Shown here piece by piece: positions 41,730 through 50,552 of a DNA stretch of 64,000 nucleotides; within the stretch, counting starts at the first letter, position 1, and the number at the start of each line of letters is the position of its first letter. Position numbers and translations under genes: made by a program. The DNA is from Flavobacterium sp. 9 (GTDB lineage: Bacteria; Bacteroidota; Bacteroidia; Flavobacteriales; Flavobacteriaceae), in NCBI RefSeq assembly GCF_002754195.1, contig NZ_PEEU01000001.1, positions 3,844,001 through 3,908,000 of the forward strand. The letters are read 5' to 3'. The notes beneath the pieces were generated by a model, which was not told the origin of the DNA, searched no databases, and saw only the letters and a program-made list of their open reading frames with translations.

Positions 41730-41786
41730 GTTGTATTGTATTATGATTTTTATTTGACAAATTTCTATATTAATTAGCTCTTCTAT

Positions 41787-41829
41787 TTTGTTGAAAAGCT
41801 CAGATGTACTTTGTTAAAAAGCTCATGTA
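41787..41829. promoter_or_regulatory. Direct repeat upstream of the aldehyde dehydrogenase (candidate AraC operator)
   Basis: TTTGTTGAAAAGCTCAGATGTA (41787 onward, 22 nt) recurs as TTTGTTAAAAAGCTCATGTA (41810-41829), offset 23 nt, close to two helix turns. AraC-type regulators commonly bind such tandem sites. It lies 58 nt upstream of the gene start on the minus strand. Confidence 0.5.
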
Positions 41830-41871
41830 GTTTTTTTAAAATTGAGCAAGTGAGTAATATTTATATATAAA

Positions 41872-41898
41872 AAAAAGCCCTTCATTCGAAAGGCTTTT
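41872..41898 (-). terminator. Terminator after the universal stress protein gene
   Basis: AAAAGCC and GGCTTTT with inner TTC/GAA pairs form the stem. On the minus strand a T run follows (plus A run from 41869). Confidence 0.7.
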
Positions 41899-41936
41899 GG
41901 TGAGAGTAAAAGATTTTGTCTTTATGGAATATTTGC

Positions 41937-42761
41937 TTAAATCTTAAAAGTAACAACAGGTTTTACGGTATGATTTACTAATCCTTCGCTGATGCTTCCG
42001 TTAAAAAAGTGAGCAAATCCGGTTCTTCCGTGAGTGCACATTCCAATAATGTCAGCATTAATACTGTTGGCGAAATTGATAATTCCTTTTTCGATATTAG
42101 TGTCGTTATAGATGTGAGTTGTGTAATTTGTAAGATTAAATTCGGCTATAAAATTATCCATAGCTTTTTGAATAACATGAGTTGGTTTAAAGCTATTTGG
42201 AGTGCAAATTGTAACTAAATGAATTTTTGATTCGAAGAATTTAGTAAAGTTCAAAAGTTTTTCGAAAGGTTTTTTGGTTTCTTCGGAAAAGTCAGAGGCA
42301 AAAACGATATTTCCAACTTTGAAATCTGTGATGTCTTTTTTGATTACTAAAACTGGAATATCAGAATTACGTACTACTTTTTCAGTATTTGAGCCTATTA
42401 AGAGTTCTTCAATTCCAGAAGAACCATGTGATCCCATTATGATTAAATCAACTTCATAATCTTTGCTTACCTGAGTAATTCCATGAATTGGCTTGTCCAT
42501 TTTTACGATTTCAGTCACTTTTATTCCGTCAAGATAAGGTTTTGATGAAATTTCGTCCAGCATTTCGTTTGCTTTTTTCATGAAAAGCATAGTTTCCGGA
42601 ATGCTTGCGCCGCCCAAAATTGCGTCGTTCATTTGATGTGGCAATTCAAGCATGTGTAAAATGATAATTTCCGAATCGTTTTTTTTGGCGATTTTGGCAG
42701 CAACTTTCAAGGCGTCTTCTGCATGTTCTGAGAAGTCGGTAGGTACTAGAATTCGTTTCAT
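41937..42761 (-). CDS. Universal stress protein with two tandem Usp domains
   Basis: A 274-residue protein. Domain 1 (about 1-140) has ILVPTDFSEHAEDALKVA and the nucleotide loop MGSHGSSGIEELLIGSNT. Domain 2 (about 148-274) has IVFASDFSEETKKPFEKLL and the loop MCTHGRTGFAHFFNGSIS. Both loops keep the G-2x-G-9x-G-S/T pattern for ATP. Such proteins help survival under stress or starvation in the cytoplasm. It stands alone with its terminator. Confidence 0.94.
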   Translation of the reverse strand: MKRILVPTDFSEHAEDALKVAAKIAKKNDSEIIILHMLELPHQMNDAILGGASIPETMLFMKKANEMLDEISSKPYLDGIKVTEIVKMDKPIHGITQVSKDYEVDLIIMGSHGSSGIEELLIGSNTEKVVRNSDIPVLVIKKDITDFKVGNIVFASDFSEETKKPFEKLLNFTKFFESKIHLVTICTPNSFKPTHVIQKAMDNFIAEFNLTNYTTHIYNDTNIEKGIINFANSINADIIGMCTHGRTGFAHFFNGSISEGLVNHTVKPVVTFKI

Positions 42762-42847
42762 GATTTTTAAGGGGTTAAATAATGTGAAATTCCGTTATTT
42801 TAATGCTCTTATAAAGATAAGAAATATTTTTAGAGCAATCTATTTAT

Positions 42848-42876
42848 TTTGATTTATAAAAAAAACACTATATTTG
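42848..42876 (+). promoter_or_regulatory. Promoter of rimP-nusA-infB
   Basis: TTTG at 42848-42851, 17 nt, then TATATTTG at 42869-42876; the start of transcription is expected near 42883. Confidence 0.7.
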
Positions 42877-42904
42877 CACCGTTATTTATTAAAATCTAAA
42901 TAAT

Positions 42905-42930
42905 GAGGGGACTAAGTGTCCCCTCTTTTT
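42905..42930 (+). promoter_or_regulatory. Terminator-like hairpin in the rimP-nusA-infB leader
   Basis: GAGGGGAC (42905-42912) and GTCCCCTC (42918-42925) form a perfect GC-rich stem, followed by TTTTT (42926-42930), nine nt before the rimP ATG. It has all marks of an intrinsic terminator, inside the leader of an operon that encodes NusA. Confidence 0.7.
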
Positions 42931-42938
42931 ATAAAATT

Positions 42939-43403
42939 ATGACATTTAAAGAAAAAGTAAACGGATTAATTACAGAAGCTCTTCTGGAAAAACCATCAAT
43001 CTTTTTGATTGATCTGGCTATTTCTGACTCTTTTAAAATTAGTGTTGGCTTAGACGGGGATAATGGAGTGGCGTTGCAGGATTGCATTGATATTAGTCGT
43101 GCAGTCGAGAATAATCTGGATCGTGAAGAACAGGATTTTTCGCTTGAAGTAGCATCGGTTGGAGTAGGGTCACCATTGAAATTGACAAGACAATACAAGA
43201 AAAATATTGGTAGAACGTTGATTGTTACTACAAATAATGAAAAAATTGAAGCAGAATTAGTGGAAGCTAACGATGTTTTTATAATTTTGTCTTGGAAAGC
43301 AAGAGAACCGAAAAAAGTAGGAAAAGGAAAAGAAACAGTTCAAAAAGAGCAACAAATACCTTATACAGAAATTAAAGAGGCAATTGTTACAGTAACATTT
43401 TAA
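42939..43403 (+). CDS. rimP: Ribosome maturation factor RimP
   Basis: A 154-residue protein from ATG 42939. The frame opens at ATG 42903, but those 12 codons are the leader hairpin itself, so the later start is preferred. The N-terminal domain has [21 protein letters not shown], followed by [20 protein letters not shown], both conserved in RimP. The C-terminal SH3-like domain is short. It helps 30S subunit assembly. It heads the rimP-nusA-infB operon with a 13-nt gap to nusA. Confidence 0.95.
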   Translation: MTFKEKVNGLITEALLEKPSIFLIDLAISDSFKISVGLDGDNGVALQDCIDISRAVENNLDREEQDFSLEVASVGVGSPLKLTRQYKKNIGRTLIVTTNNEKIEAELVEANDVFIILSWKAREPKKVGKGKETVQKEQQIPYTEIKEAIVTVTF

Positions 43404-43416
43404 TTAAAGAATTCGC

Positions 43417-44664
43417 ATGGAAAATTTAGCATTAATCGATTCATTCTCAGAGTTTAAAGATAATAAACTTATTGATCGTGTAACGCTTATGGCAATTTTA
43501 GAGGACGTGTTTAGAAATGCATTGAAGAAAAAATACGGTTCTGATGATAACTTCGATATTATTATTAATCCTGATAAGGGAGATATGGAAATATGGAGAA
43601 GAAGAGTGATTGTTGCTGATGAAGATCTTGATTTTGAAAATGAAGAAATTACATTGACAGAAGCTAGAATGATCGAAGCGGATTTTGAAATTGGTGAAGA
43701 AGTTTCTGAAGAAGTTAAATTGATTGATTTAGGACGAAGAGCGATTTTAGCTTTACGCCAAAACTTAATATCTAAAATTCACGAACACGATAATACAAAT
43801 CTTTATAAGCAATTTAAAGATATTATCGGTGATATTTATACTGCCGAAGTGCACCATGTTCGCCCTAGAGTTGTTATCTTAGTTGATGATGAAGGGAACG
43901 AAATTGTACTTCCGAAAGAAAAACAAATTCCGTCTGATTTTTTCCGTAAAGGAGATAATGTACGTGGAATCATTGAAAGCGTTGAATTAAAAGGAAACAA
44001 ACCTCAAATTATTATGTCTAGAACTTCAGAGAAGTTTTTAGAGAAATTGTTTGAACAAGAAATTCCTGAAGTTTTCGACGGATTAATTACTGTTAAAAAT
44101 GTAGTTCGTATTCCTGGTGAAAAAGCAAAAGTAGCGGTAGATTCTTATGATGATAGAATCGATCCTGTTGGAGCTTGTGTTGGTATGAAAGGATCTCGTA
44201 TTCACGGAATTGTTCGTGAATTAGGGAACGAAAATATCGACGTAATCAATTATACAAACAACATTCAATTGTTTATTACAAGAGCATTAAGCCCTGCAAA
44301 AGTTTCTTCAATTAAAATTGATGAAGAAAACAAAAGAGCTGAAGTATTCTTGAAATTAGAAGAAGTATCTAAAGCAATTGGTAGAGGAGGTCACAATATT
44401 AAATTAGCAGGTCAGCTTACAGGCTATGAGCTGGATGTTATTAGAGAAGGTGATGTTGCTAGTGGTGAAGATGATGACGTTGAATTAACTGAGTTTTCAG
44501 ATGAAATTGAAGGCTGGGTTATCGAAGAATTTGCAAAAATTGGTTTAGATACAGCTAGAAGTATCTTAAAACAAGAAGTAGAAGATTTAGTAAGAAGAAC
44601 AGATTTAGAAGAGGAAACAATTCTTGATGTTATGAAAATACTAAAAGAAGAGTTTGATAGCTAG
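43417..44664 (+). CDS. nusA: Transcription termination/antitermination factor NusA
   Basis: A 415-residue protein. The N-terminal polymerase-binding domain (1-125) includes GDMEIWRRRVIV. An S1 domain is at about 130-200 and two KH domains at about 205-345, with DPVGACVGMKGSRIHGIVREL and KAIGRGGHNIKLAGQLTGYEL. The C-terminal acidic repeats of E. coli NusA are absent, as usual in this phylum; a single helical tail remains. It slows polymerase at hairpins, which makes the terminator in its own operon leader a natural target for autoregulation. Confidence 0.97.
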   Translation: MENLALIDSFSEFKDNKLIDRVTLMAILEDVFRNALKKKYGSDDNFDIIINPDKGDMEIWRRRVIVADEDLDFENEEITLTEARMIEADFEIGEEVSEEVKLIDLGRRAILALRQNLISKIHEHDNTNLYKQFKDIIGDIYTAEVHHVRPRVVILVDDEGNEIVLPKEKQIPSDFFRKGDNVRGIIESVELKGNKPQIIMSRTSEKFLEKLFEQEIPEVFDGLITVKNVVRIPGEKAKVAVDSYDDRIDPVGACVGMKGSRIHGIVRELGNENIDVINYTNNIQLFITRALSPAKVSSIKIDEENKRAEVFLKLEEVSKAIGRGGHNIKLAGQLTGYELDVIREGDVASGEDDDVELTEFSDEIEGWVIEEFAKIGLDTARSILKQEVEDLVRRTDLEEETILDVMKILKEEFDS

Positions 44665-44712
44665 TTATCTGCTCTAACAACACAACGAAAAAGGTAATAA
44701 TAAAAAGGTTAT

Positions 44713-47601
44713 ATGTCTGAAGAGAGAGTAATAAGAATAAACAAGGTTTTAAGGGAATTAAATATTTCGTTAGAAAGAGCTGTTGATTATCTAAAAGATA
44801 AGGGAATTGCTATTGATGCAAATCCAAATGCGAAAATTTCTGATAGCGAATTTAATATCCTACAAAGCCAATTTGCGGGCGATAAGGGGAATAAGGAAGC
44901 TTCTAAAGAGGTAGGAGAAGAGAAAAGAAAAGAAAAAGAAGCATTACGTGTTGAACGTGAGAAAGAAATTGAGGATAAACGCAGACAAGACGAGGAACGC
45001 CAAAAGCAACAAGAGATTATAAAAGCGAGAGCTGTTGTAACCGGACCTGTTCAAGTTGGTAAAATTGATTTAAATCCAAAGAAACCTGCAGTTGTTTCTA
45101 CTCCTCCTATTGTTGAGGAACCAGTTAAGGCTGAAGAACCAAAAGTAGTTGTTGCTCCAACTCAACCAGAAAAACCTGTTCAAAAAGAAGTTGTACAGCC
45201 TGAGCCGGTAGTGGCTCCTGTAGTTTCTGAAGAGAAAAAGGTAGAAAAACCTATTATTACAGAGAAAAAAGAAGTAAAAGTGGAAACTCCTAAAGTAGCA
45301 CCGGAACCTGTTATTTCGACAGATCCTACAACTGCTGAGGAAACTATCACTACTCAATATCAAAAATTATCGGGAACTACTCTTACTGGACAAACAATTG
45401 ATTTATCTCAATTTAATAAGCCTAAGAAAAAGAAAGAAGATCCAAAGATAACTCCGAATAAACCGGGAGCTCCTGGGGCAAATAATAATAACGCTAATAA
45501 AAATAAGCGTAAAAGAATTGCTCCTAAGCCTGGAACTCCGGGTGCGCCAAAACCTGCAACAGGTAATGCGCCGGGAACTCCAAACCCAAATAAAATTACA
45601 CCTAATACCGGTGGTGGAGGATTTAATGCTAACAGAAGCGCAAGACCTGGTTTTGTAAAAGGGAACCGTCCTGCAATTGTAGCTAAAGTTGAGCCTACTG
45701 AAGAGGAAGTAAAAAACCAAATTAGAGAGACTCTTGAAAAACTTCAAGGTAAAGGTGGAAAATCAAAAGCTGCTAAATACAGAAGAGATAAAAGAGATAC
45801 GCATCGTCAGAAATCTGATGAAGAGCAAAGAGCGCTTGACGAAGGAAGTAAAACTATTAAAGTTACTGAGTTTGTTACTGTAGGTGAAATTGCAATCATG
45901 ATGGATGTGCCGATTACTAAAGTAATTGGAACTTGTATGTCTCTTGGTATCATGGTTACTATGAACCAACGTCTGGATGCTGAAACATTAACTATCGTTG
46001 CCGATGAATTTGGTTATGAAGTTGAGTTTATTACAGTTGATATCGAAGAAGCAATCGAGGTTGTTGAAGATAAAGAAGAAGATTTAGTAGTAAGAGCACC
46101 AATTGTTACTGTAATGGGTCACGTCGATCACGGTAAAACATCTTTACTGGATTATATCCGTAAAGAAAATGTTATCGCTGGTGAGTCTGGAGGTATTACA
46201 CAGCACATTGGAGCATACGGAGTAACTTTAGATAATGGTCAAAAAATTGCATTTTTAGATACACCAGGTCACGAGGCGTTTACCGCTATGCGTGCACGTG
46301 GAGCTCAAGTTACAGATATCGCGATTATTGTTGTAGCGGCGGATGATGATATCATGCCACAAACAAAAGAGGCAATCTCTCACGCACAAGCTGCAGGAGT
46401 GCCAATTATATTTGCAATCAATAAAATTGATAAACCAAATGCGAATGTTGAGAAAATCAAAGAGCGTTTGGCTAGTATGAATTTACTTGTTGAAGATTGG
46501 GGTGGAAAAATTCAGTCACATGATATTTCTGCAAAAGTTGGAACAGGAGTAAAAGAATTATTGGAAAAAGTTTTATTAGAAGCTGAAATTTTAGATTTAA
46601 AATCTAATCCAAATAAAGCAGCACAGGGAACTGTAGTTGAGGCTTTCTTAGATAAAGGAAAAGGATATGTTTCTACAATCTTAGTTCAACACGGAACTTT
46701 AAGAGTTGGAGATTATATGTTGGCAGGAAAACATCATGGTAAAATTAAAGCTATGCATGACGAACGTGGACATATTGTTAAAGAAGCTGGTCCATCAACT
46801 CCAGTATCTGTTTTAGGTCTTGATGGAGCTGCAACGGCAGGTGATAAGTTTAACGTTTTTGAAGACGAAAAAGAAGCAAAACAAATTGCATCAAAACGTT
46901 CTCAATTAATGCGTGAACAATCTGTACGTACACAAAGACATATTACGCTTGACGAAATTGGTCGTCGTATTGCTCTTGGTCAGTTTAAAGAATTGAACGT
47001 AATCCTTAAAGGAGACGTTGATGGATCTGTTGAAGCATTATCAGATTCGTTCTCTAAACTTTCTACTGAAGAAATTCAAATTAATATTATCCATAAAGGT
47101 GTTGGAGCAATTACTGAAACTGACGTTATGTTGGCTTCTGCTTCTGATGCGATCATTATCGGATTTAACGTTCGTCCTGCTGGAAATGCGAGACAACTTG
47201 CTGATAAAGAAGAAATCGATATCCGTTACTATTCTATTATCTATGCTGCTATCGATGACTTGAAAGATGCGATGGAAGGAATGTTAGCTCCTGAGATGAA
47301 AGAAGAAATTTTAGGAACAGCTGAAATTCGTGAGATTTTCAAAATTTCTAAAGTTGGTTCTATTGCAGGATGTATGGTTATGGATGGTAAAATCATGAGA
47401 TCTTCTAAAATTAGAGTTATTAGAGATGGAGTAGTGGTGCATACAGGAGAACTTGTTGCATTGAAACGTTTCAAAGACGATGTTAAAGAAGTTTCTAAAG
47501 GTTACGATTGTGGTATCCAGATTAAAGGTTACAATGACATCGAAGAAAGAGATGTTATTGAAGCATACCACGAAGTTGCTATCAAGAAAAAATTGAAATA
47601 A
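44713..47601 (+). CDS. infB: Translation initiation factor IF-2
   Basis: A 962-residue protein. The N-terminal IF2_N helix (about 5-55) has [20 protein letters not shown] long Lys/Glu/Pro/Ala/Asn-rich linker (about 60-350) is low in complexity and partly disordered. The GTPase domain has GHVDHGKTS (G1), DTPGHEAF (G3) and NKIDK (G4), followed by the beta-barrel and C-terminal fMet-tRNA binding domains. It brings initiator tRNA to the 30S subunit. It is the last gene of the operon, followed by a clear terminator. Confidence 0.98.
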   Translation: MSEERVIRINKVLRELNISLERAVDYLKDKGIAIDANPNAKISDSEFNILQSQFAGDKGNKEASKEVGEEKRKEKEALRVEREKEIEDKRRQDEERQKQQEIIKARAVVTGPVQVGKIDLNPKKPAVVSTPPIVEEPVKAEEPKVVVAPTQPEKPVQKEVVQPEPVVAPVVSEEKKVEKPIITEKKEVKVETPKVAPEPVISTDPTTAEETITTQYQKLSGTTLTGQTIDLSQFNKPKKKKEDPKITPNKPGAPGANNNNANKNKRKRIAPKPGTPGAPKPATGNAPGTPNPNKITPNTGGGGFNANRSARPGFVKGNRPAIVAKVEPTEEEVKNQIRETLEKLQGKGGKSKAAKYRRDKRDTHRQKSDEEQRALDEGSKTIKVTEFVTVGEIAIMMDVPITKVIGTCMSLGIMVTMNQRLDAETLTIVADEFGYEVEFITVDIEEAIEVVEDKEEDLVVRAPIVTVMGHVDHGKTSLLDYIRKENVIAGESGGITQHIGAYGVTLDNGQKIAFLDTPGHEAFTAMRARGAQVTDIAIIVVAADDDIMPQTKEAISHAQAAGVPIIFAINKIDKPNANVEKIKERLASMNLLVEDWGGKIQSHDISAKVGTGVKELLEKVLLEAEILDLKSNPNKAAQGTVVEAFLDKGKGYVSTILVQHGTLRVGDYMLAGKHHGKIKAMHDERGHIVKEAGPSTPVSVLGLDGAATAGDKFNVFEDEKEAKQIASKRSQLMREQSVRTQRHITLDEIGRRIALGQFKELNVILKGDVDGSVEALSDSFSKLSTEEIQINIIHKGVGAITETDVMLASASDAIIIGFNVRPAGNARQLADKEEIDIRYYSIIYAAIDDLKDAMEGMLAPEMKEEILGTAEIREIFKISKVGSIAGCMVMDGKIMRSSKIRVIRDGVVVHTGELVALKRFKDDVKEVSKGYDCGIQIKGYNDIEERDVIEAYHEVAIKKKLK

Positions 47602-47621
47602 AATTGAAATATTTTTCAAAT

Positions 47622-47651
47622 AAAAAATCCCGAGCAATCGGGATTTTTTTT
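47622..47651. terminator. Bidirectional terminator after infB
   Basis: AAAAAATCCCGA and TCGGGATTTTTT pair perfectly around GCAA, with a T run. It lies between infB and the convergent AraC gene. Confidence 0.9.
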
Positions 47652-47719
47652 GTTTTGAGGAATTTGGCTTTTTAAACAGAATATGTAGTTTAAATAAAAT
47701 TACCAATAAGAGGTGGAAA

Positions 47720-48520
47720 TTAGTATTCTGTTTTATTTTCCAAAATATAATTTGAAGGAGTCTTACCTAGATTTTTTTTAAACATAAAAATAAATGCACT
47801 CGTTGTTTCGTATCCTAAATCAAATGCAATTTCTTTTATGGATTGTTTTTCTCCTAATCTTTTTATTGCTTCTAATAGTTTTAATCTAATTCTCCAATCG
47901 CTAAAACTCATTCCTAGTTCTTTTGTGAAAAGTCTGGATAATGTTCGGCTGCTCATATAAGATAAATCAGCGAAATGTTCTATTGTTTCTTTGTTGGCGA
48001 CATCATTGATTAAAAGATCAATAATGCTTTTGAGTTTTATGTGATTGCTTGTGGGTAAGAAAGTAGAACTTGGATGAATCAAAACTAGTTCATCCAAAAA
48101 TACATCCATAATTCTTCTTTGTGCAGGAGTTAAGTTTTTAGGATCTTCAAAAGAAATAATTTTAAACATTAACTGTTTTAGAAAAACTGAAATATCAAAA
48201 GAAAAACTAGTTGATGGCAGATTATTTGTATAGGACGGATCGATAAAAACACTATATAGATTTACATCCTTTTGAAAAGATACCTGATGTTCAACTCCGC
48301 CTGCAATCCATAATCCCTGTAGGGGATTTACAACCCAAATTTGATTTTCTACAACCACATTCATGACGCCACTTGTTGCGTAAAGAAGTTGTGCTCGTGG
48401 ATGTGAATGCAAGGAACAAACAGCATCTGTAATTGTTTCGGTATATCCCACAACCGGAAGAGATGGGTTTATCTGAAATCCAAGGTCAACAACAAGATAT
48501 GTCTGATAATCGTTATTCAT
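47720..48520 (-). CDS. AraC-family regulator with cupin N-terminus
   Basis: A 266-residue protein. The N-terminal cupin-like domain (about 20-110) has SLHSHPRAQLLYATSGVM and GVEHQVSF, typical of the AraC_binding fold. The C-terminal helix-turn-helix pair (about 165-262) has ADLSYMSSRTLSRLF and IAFDLGYETTSAFIFMFKK. It is divergent from the MFS transporter gene (97-nt gap), which it probably controls. Minus-strand TACATTTG at 48525-48532 is so close to the start that, if used, the mRNA would be nearly leaderless. Confidence 0.92.
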   Translation of the reverse strand: MNNDYQTYLVVDLGFQINPSLPVVGYTETITDAVCSLHSHPRAQLLYATSGVMNVVVENQIWVVNPLQGLWIAGGVEHQVSFQKDVNLYSVFIDPSYTNNLPSTSFSFDISVFLKQLMFKIISFEDPKNLTPAQRRIMDVFLDELVLIHPSSTFLPTSNHIKLKSIIDLLINDVANKETIEHFADLSYMSSRTLSRLFTKELGMSFSDWRIRLKLLEAIKRLGEKQSIKEIAFDLGYETTSAFIFMFKKNLGKTPSNYILENKTEY

Positions 48521-48617
48521 TGTCCAAATGTAGTAATTCTGACAATGTATTTAATAGGATCTTTGTCAAAAATAAATCGTTAAGATTTATTAGTGTTCAA
48601 AATTAAAATAACAACGT

Positions 48618-49826
48618 ATGACAAATGTTAAAACACAACCTGAGATAGTTCAAAAAACGATCTATTCTATACTTTTCATTATTAGCTTTTCTCACTTTAT
48701 TAATGATTTATTGCAAGCAGTAATTCCTTCTGTTTATCCTTTATTCAAGGAAAAATTTAATTTAAGTTTCGCTCAGATTGGTATGATAACTTTTACGTAC
48801 CAACTTACTGCTTCTATTTTGCAACCATTTGTTGGAATGTATACGGATAAAAAGTCTAAGCCGTATTCATTAATTGTTGGGATGAGTTTTACATTATTAG
48901 GGCTATTTTTTGTATCGATTGCATCGAGCTTTACTTATTTATTATTGGCGGTTAGTTTGATTGGTATTGGGTCTTCTATTTTTCATCCGGAATCTTCAAG
49001 AGTAGCGCATTTAGCATCAGGTGGAAAACGTGGGTTAGCGCAATCTATTTTTCAACTGGGAGGGAATGCAGGTAGTGCGGTTGGACCTTTATTGGCTGCT
49101 TTAATTGTGATTCCGTATGGACAATTCTATATAATCTGGTTTTGTCTGATCGCCTTAATTGGAATTTTTGTTTTATATAGAATAGCAATTTGGTACAGCG
49201 CGCATTTAGAGTTAAAACGACAAAATAAAGAAACATCACATGAGATTTTTACGCATCAATTGTCTAAAAAAAGAGTAGTGTTTTCATTGATTATTCTATT
49301 GATCTTAATTTTTTCGAAATACTTTTATTTGGCAAGTATTACTAGTTATTATACATTTTTTCTAATCGATAAGTTTAATATTTCGATTCAGGAATCACAG
49401 ATTTATTTATTTGCTTTTTTAGGTGCAGTTGCTGCTGGTACATTAATCGGTGGACCATTGGGAGATAGGTTTGGGAGAAAATATGTGATTTGGATTTCTA
49501 TTTTAGGAGTTGCGCCTTTTACTCTTTTGCTTCCATATGCGTCGTTATTCTGGGTTGGCATTTTGTCAGTAATAATTGGATTGATAATTTCCTCTGCATT
49601 TTCGGCTATTTTGGTTTACGCGACAGAATTATTGCCGGGTAAAGTTGGTTTGGTAGCTGGATTGTTTTTTGGTTTTGCTTTTGGAATGGGAGGTTTAGGA
49701 TCGGCTATTCTAGGTAAACTGGCTGATTTGACCAGTATAGCTTATGTTTTTAAAATTTGCGCCTTTTTGCCATTGATTGGTGTTATAACTGGGTTTTTAC
49801 CTAATATTGAAGGTAAAAAAAGATAA
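48618..49826 (+). CDS. MFS transporter, fosmidomycin-resistance (Fsr)-like
   Basis: A 402-residue inner-membrane protein with 12 predicted helices. The N-terminal SHFINDLLQAVIPSVYPLF and GIGSSIFHPESSRVAHLASG segments are hallmarks of the Fsr branch of the major facilitator superfamily. GGPLGDRFGRKYVIW is the conserved cytoplasmic loop 8-9. Family members export drugs such as fosmidomycin, but the natural substrate is unknown. The divergent AraC regulator suggests induction by a small molecule. Confidence 0.9.
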   Translation: MTNVKTQPEIVQKTIYSILFIISFSHFINDLLQAVIPSVYPLFKEKFNLSFAQIGMITFTYQLTASILQPFVGMYTDKKSKPYSLIVGMSFTLLGLFFVSIASSFTYLLLAVSLIGIGSSIFHPESSRVAHLASGGKRGLAQSIFQLGGNAGSAVGPLLAALIVIPYGQFYIIWFCLIALIGIFVLYRIAIWYSAHLELKRQNKETSHEIFTHQLSKKRVVFSLIILLILIFSKYFYLASITSYYTFFLIDKFNISIQESQIYLFAFLGAVAAGTLIGGPLGDRFGRKYVIWISILGVAPFTLLLPYASLFWVGILSVIIGLIISSAFSAILVYATELLPGKVGLVAGLFFGFAFGMGGLGSAILGKLADLTSIAYVFKICAFLPLIGVITGFLPNIEGKKR

Positions 49827-49883
49827 TTCTATTTTTGAATTTTAATTGCTATTAGATTCTTGTGGTTTGATATGTAATGATAT

Positions 49884-49918
49884 AAAAAAAGCATCAGCGA
49901 TAGCTGATGCTTTTTTTG
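49884..49918. terminator. Bidirectional terminator between the MFS and SPOR genes
   Basis: AAAAAAAGCATCAGC and GCTGATGCTTTTTTT pair around GATA, flanked by A and T tracts. Confidence 0.9.
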
Positions 49919-49943
49919 TTTTTAAGTGTTTTTTGAGAAGATT

Positions 49944-50333
49944 CTATTTGCTTGGTTTGATCAAAAATACACTTTTGTACTTTTTCTTAATTTCAGCTAA
50001 ATTTCTTTCTGCTTCGATTCTTGTTTTAAAATTCCCAACGATTACTTTGTAGTTTGGTGTGTTGAAAATTATTGTGCCGTCGATATCACTATTTTCTCTT
50101 TTGAAATCTGCTAGTGCTTTTTTTGCTTCCTCGCTTTTCCCGCTAAAAATTTGAATTTTATAAGTGTCGTTTGTGTTTATTGACGTGTTAATTTTGCGCT
50201 TGTCGTTTAATAATTGCTCAAATTTGGGATCTTGATTTAGTGTTAAATTTTGGTCTTGAGCATGAATGTTATATGCTAAAGTGAACATTGCTAGTGTTAA
50301 GAAAACTCTTTTTGAGTGGGTTAAAATTCTCAT
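49944..50333 (-). CDS. Exported SPOR-domain protein
   Basis: A 129-residue protein from the ATG at 50333. The frame extends to 50354, but that ATG overlaps the -7 box at 50352-50359, so the inner start is chosen. A signal peptide ends near IHAQ. A linker of about 35 residues leads to a C-terminal SPOR domain (about 57-127) with YKIQIFSG and PNYKVIVGNFKTRIEAERNLAEI. SPOR domains bind denuded peptidoglycan strands, often at division sites. It stands alone. Its role beyond glycan binding is unknown. Confidence 0.85.
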   Translation of the reverse strand: MRILTHSKRVFLTLAMFTLAYNIHAQDQNLTLNQDPKFEQLLNDKRKINTSINTNDTYKIQIFSGKSEEAKKALADFKRENSDIDGTIIFNTPNYKVIVGNFKTRIEAERNLAEIKKKYKSVFLIKPSK

Positions 50334-50351
50334 AATGTGATGGTTTTTATG

Positions 50352-50359
50352 CAAAAATA
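50352..50359 (-). promoter_or_regulatory. -7 box of the SPOR gene
   Basis: Plus CAAAAATA equals TATTTTTG on the minus strand, 19 nt before the chosen start. It decides against the upstream ATG at 50354. Confidence 0.55.
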
Positions 50360-50436
50360 GTATTTAAAGTTTGTATGGAAAATTTTAATATTATTTAGAA
50401 TTGATATAAATTGATATTTAAGAGTATTTTAAGGTT

Positions 50437-50465
50437 TTGAGAATAGTTCATAAGTCGTATTTTTG
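50437..50465 (+). promoter_or_regulatory. Promoter of the act-cox respiratory operon
   Basis: TTG at 50437-50439, 18 nt, then TATTTTTG at 50458-50465, giving a leader of about 80 nt before actA. Confidence 0.65.
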
Positions 50466-50552
50466 TGCAAGTTTTAAAAGAAGGTATTAGTTTTTTGTTG
50501 ATTTACTACAGAAAAAATCATACCAAAAATTAGTAGATAATTATTATACTAT

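Noticed and set aside
45070..45747. Phe/Arg/Ser-rich minus-strand frames opposite the infB linker
   Set aside because: Reverse reading of the low-complexity linker; no initiation context or family.
48525..48532. TACATTTG box as the promoter of the AraC gene at 47720
   Set aside because: It is only 5 nt from the ATG and has no -33 partner at a proper distance; kept only as a remark.
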